The notes under the pieces: model-generated
Told to the model about the DNA's origin: nothing
The model's database searches: none
Seen by the model: only the letters and a program-made list of their open reading frames with translations
NCBI GenBank assembly: GCA_035533595.1
Contig: DATLTN010000045.1
Location: 1-51,356, forward strand
Length of the DNA stretch: 51,356 bases
From: Acidimicrobiales bacterium
Lineage (GTDB): Bacteria; Actinomycetota; Acidimicrobiia; Acidimicrobiales; Bog-793
Direction: 5' to 3'
Part shown: piece after piece, positions 51,020 to 51,356 of the stretch
How positions within the stretch are numbered: position 1 is the first letter of the stretch
Layout: the number at the start of each line of letters is the position of its first letter
Translations under genes and position numbers: made by a program

Positions 51020-51356
51020 GGCTCCCCTGCTCCGTCGCCGTCGCCGCGACCCGGAGGAAGCTCACGGTCGACGCGGCCGGTGAGGCACAGCCCGGGCCCG
51101 TAGAGCGCGGAGCTGCCGCGCACCTCGGGGCAGAAGACGAGCGGGAACGCCCCCCTACAGCGCGCCGCCCGTTCGCCGCACGGGCCGTCGAGGTGCAGGC
51201 GGCGCGCCCCGGCGCCCGGCGAGCGGAGGCGGAAGTCGACGGTGTCGCTCGAGGCGGAGGGCGCGTCGCCGACGAGCTCGGCCGCCTGCAGCCCGAGCGG
51301 GTAGCCGAGGGGGTCGCGCCCGTCGAGCACGTCGAGGGTGAGCTCCGCGCCGCTCG
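51013..51356 (-). CDS. Partial gene at right edge, unknown (C-terminal part)
   Basis: The frame is open through the right edge, so the N-terminus is missing. The visible ~112 residues include TLDVLDGRDPLGYPLGLQAAELVG, VDFRLRSPG and several cysteines (GPCGERAARCRGAFPLVFCPEVRG), ending GDGDGAGEPW. The alternation suggests a beta-sandwich, possibly extracellular, but I do not recognise a family. It overlaps the KdpD-like gene start by seven bases and is likely in the same operon. Confidence 0.6.
   Translation of the reverse strand, partial: SGAELTLDVLDGRDPLGYPLGLQAAELVGDAPSASSDTVDFRLRSPGAGARRLHLDGPCGERAARCRGAFPLVFCPEVRGSSALYGPGLCLTGRVDRELPPGRGDGDGAGEPW

Overview
The window is about 51 kb of very G+C-rich DNA. 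Its gene order is the classical actinobacterial core: argS-lysA-hom-thrC-rho-rpmE-prfA-prmC-sua5-glyA-wecA-atpI-atpBEFHAGDC, with murA beyond it, as in Mycobacterium (Rv1292 to Rv1315) and Streptomyces. The Cys-to-Asp MurA, separate b and b' ATP synthase subunits, a PASTA kinase and frequent GTG/TTG starts also fit an actinobacterium. A deep lineage such as Acidimicrobiia is my guess, not something shown.

Layout. Positions 1-970 are lower in G+C. They hold the N-terminal part of a minus-strand gene that runs off the left edge (LQRxAGN motif plus an RGS-like helix bundle), followed by gene-free DNA. Positions 971-4915 are gatB, gatA, gatC and an esterase. Positions 4994-12828 are an SCP2-like protein, a PASTA kinase, ligA, mnmA, a cysteine desulfurase and a membrane-anchored hydrolase. 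Positions 12881-14435 are a DUF2269-like membrane protein divergent from galT. Positions 14408-18719 are murA, treS and a maltokinase-like protein, divergent from glpX at 18784.

Positions 19862-23687 are a plus-strand aromatic catabolism operon: an enol-lactonase-like hydrolase, maleylacetate reductase, hydroxyquinol 1,2-dioxygenase and an oxoadipyl-CoA thiolase. It lies between murA/glpX and the end of the ATP synthase operon. Positions 23684-32754 are a 2H-phosphoesterase/GNAT fusion, the whole F1Fo ATP synthase, atpI and a small AtpZ-like gene. Positions 32751-39199 are wecA, glyA, a broken ABC transporter relic, sua5, prmC, prfA and rpmE.

Positions 39246-41435 are rho, with a Q/N/G-rich insert, its structured leader and a good promoter. 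Positions 41446-48827 are a large hydrolase sitting where thrB is expected, then thrC, hom, lysA and argS. A tRNA-Arg(CCG) lies at 48917-48988. After it come an uncharacterised gene, a KdpD N-terminal protein without a kinase domain, and a partial gene at the right edge.

Most genes form tightly coupled minus-strand runs with 1-4 base overlaps. The most unusual items are the left-edge RGS-like gene, the in-frame ATPase-permease deletion fusion, the maltokinase homologue lacking its metal ligands, the possible ATA start of the AtpZ-like gene, the duplicated domain in ATP synthase delta, and the 2H-GNAT fusion. I saw no CRISPR array, insertion sequence, phage gene or rRNA.
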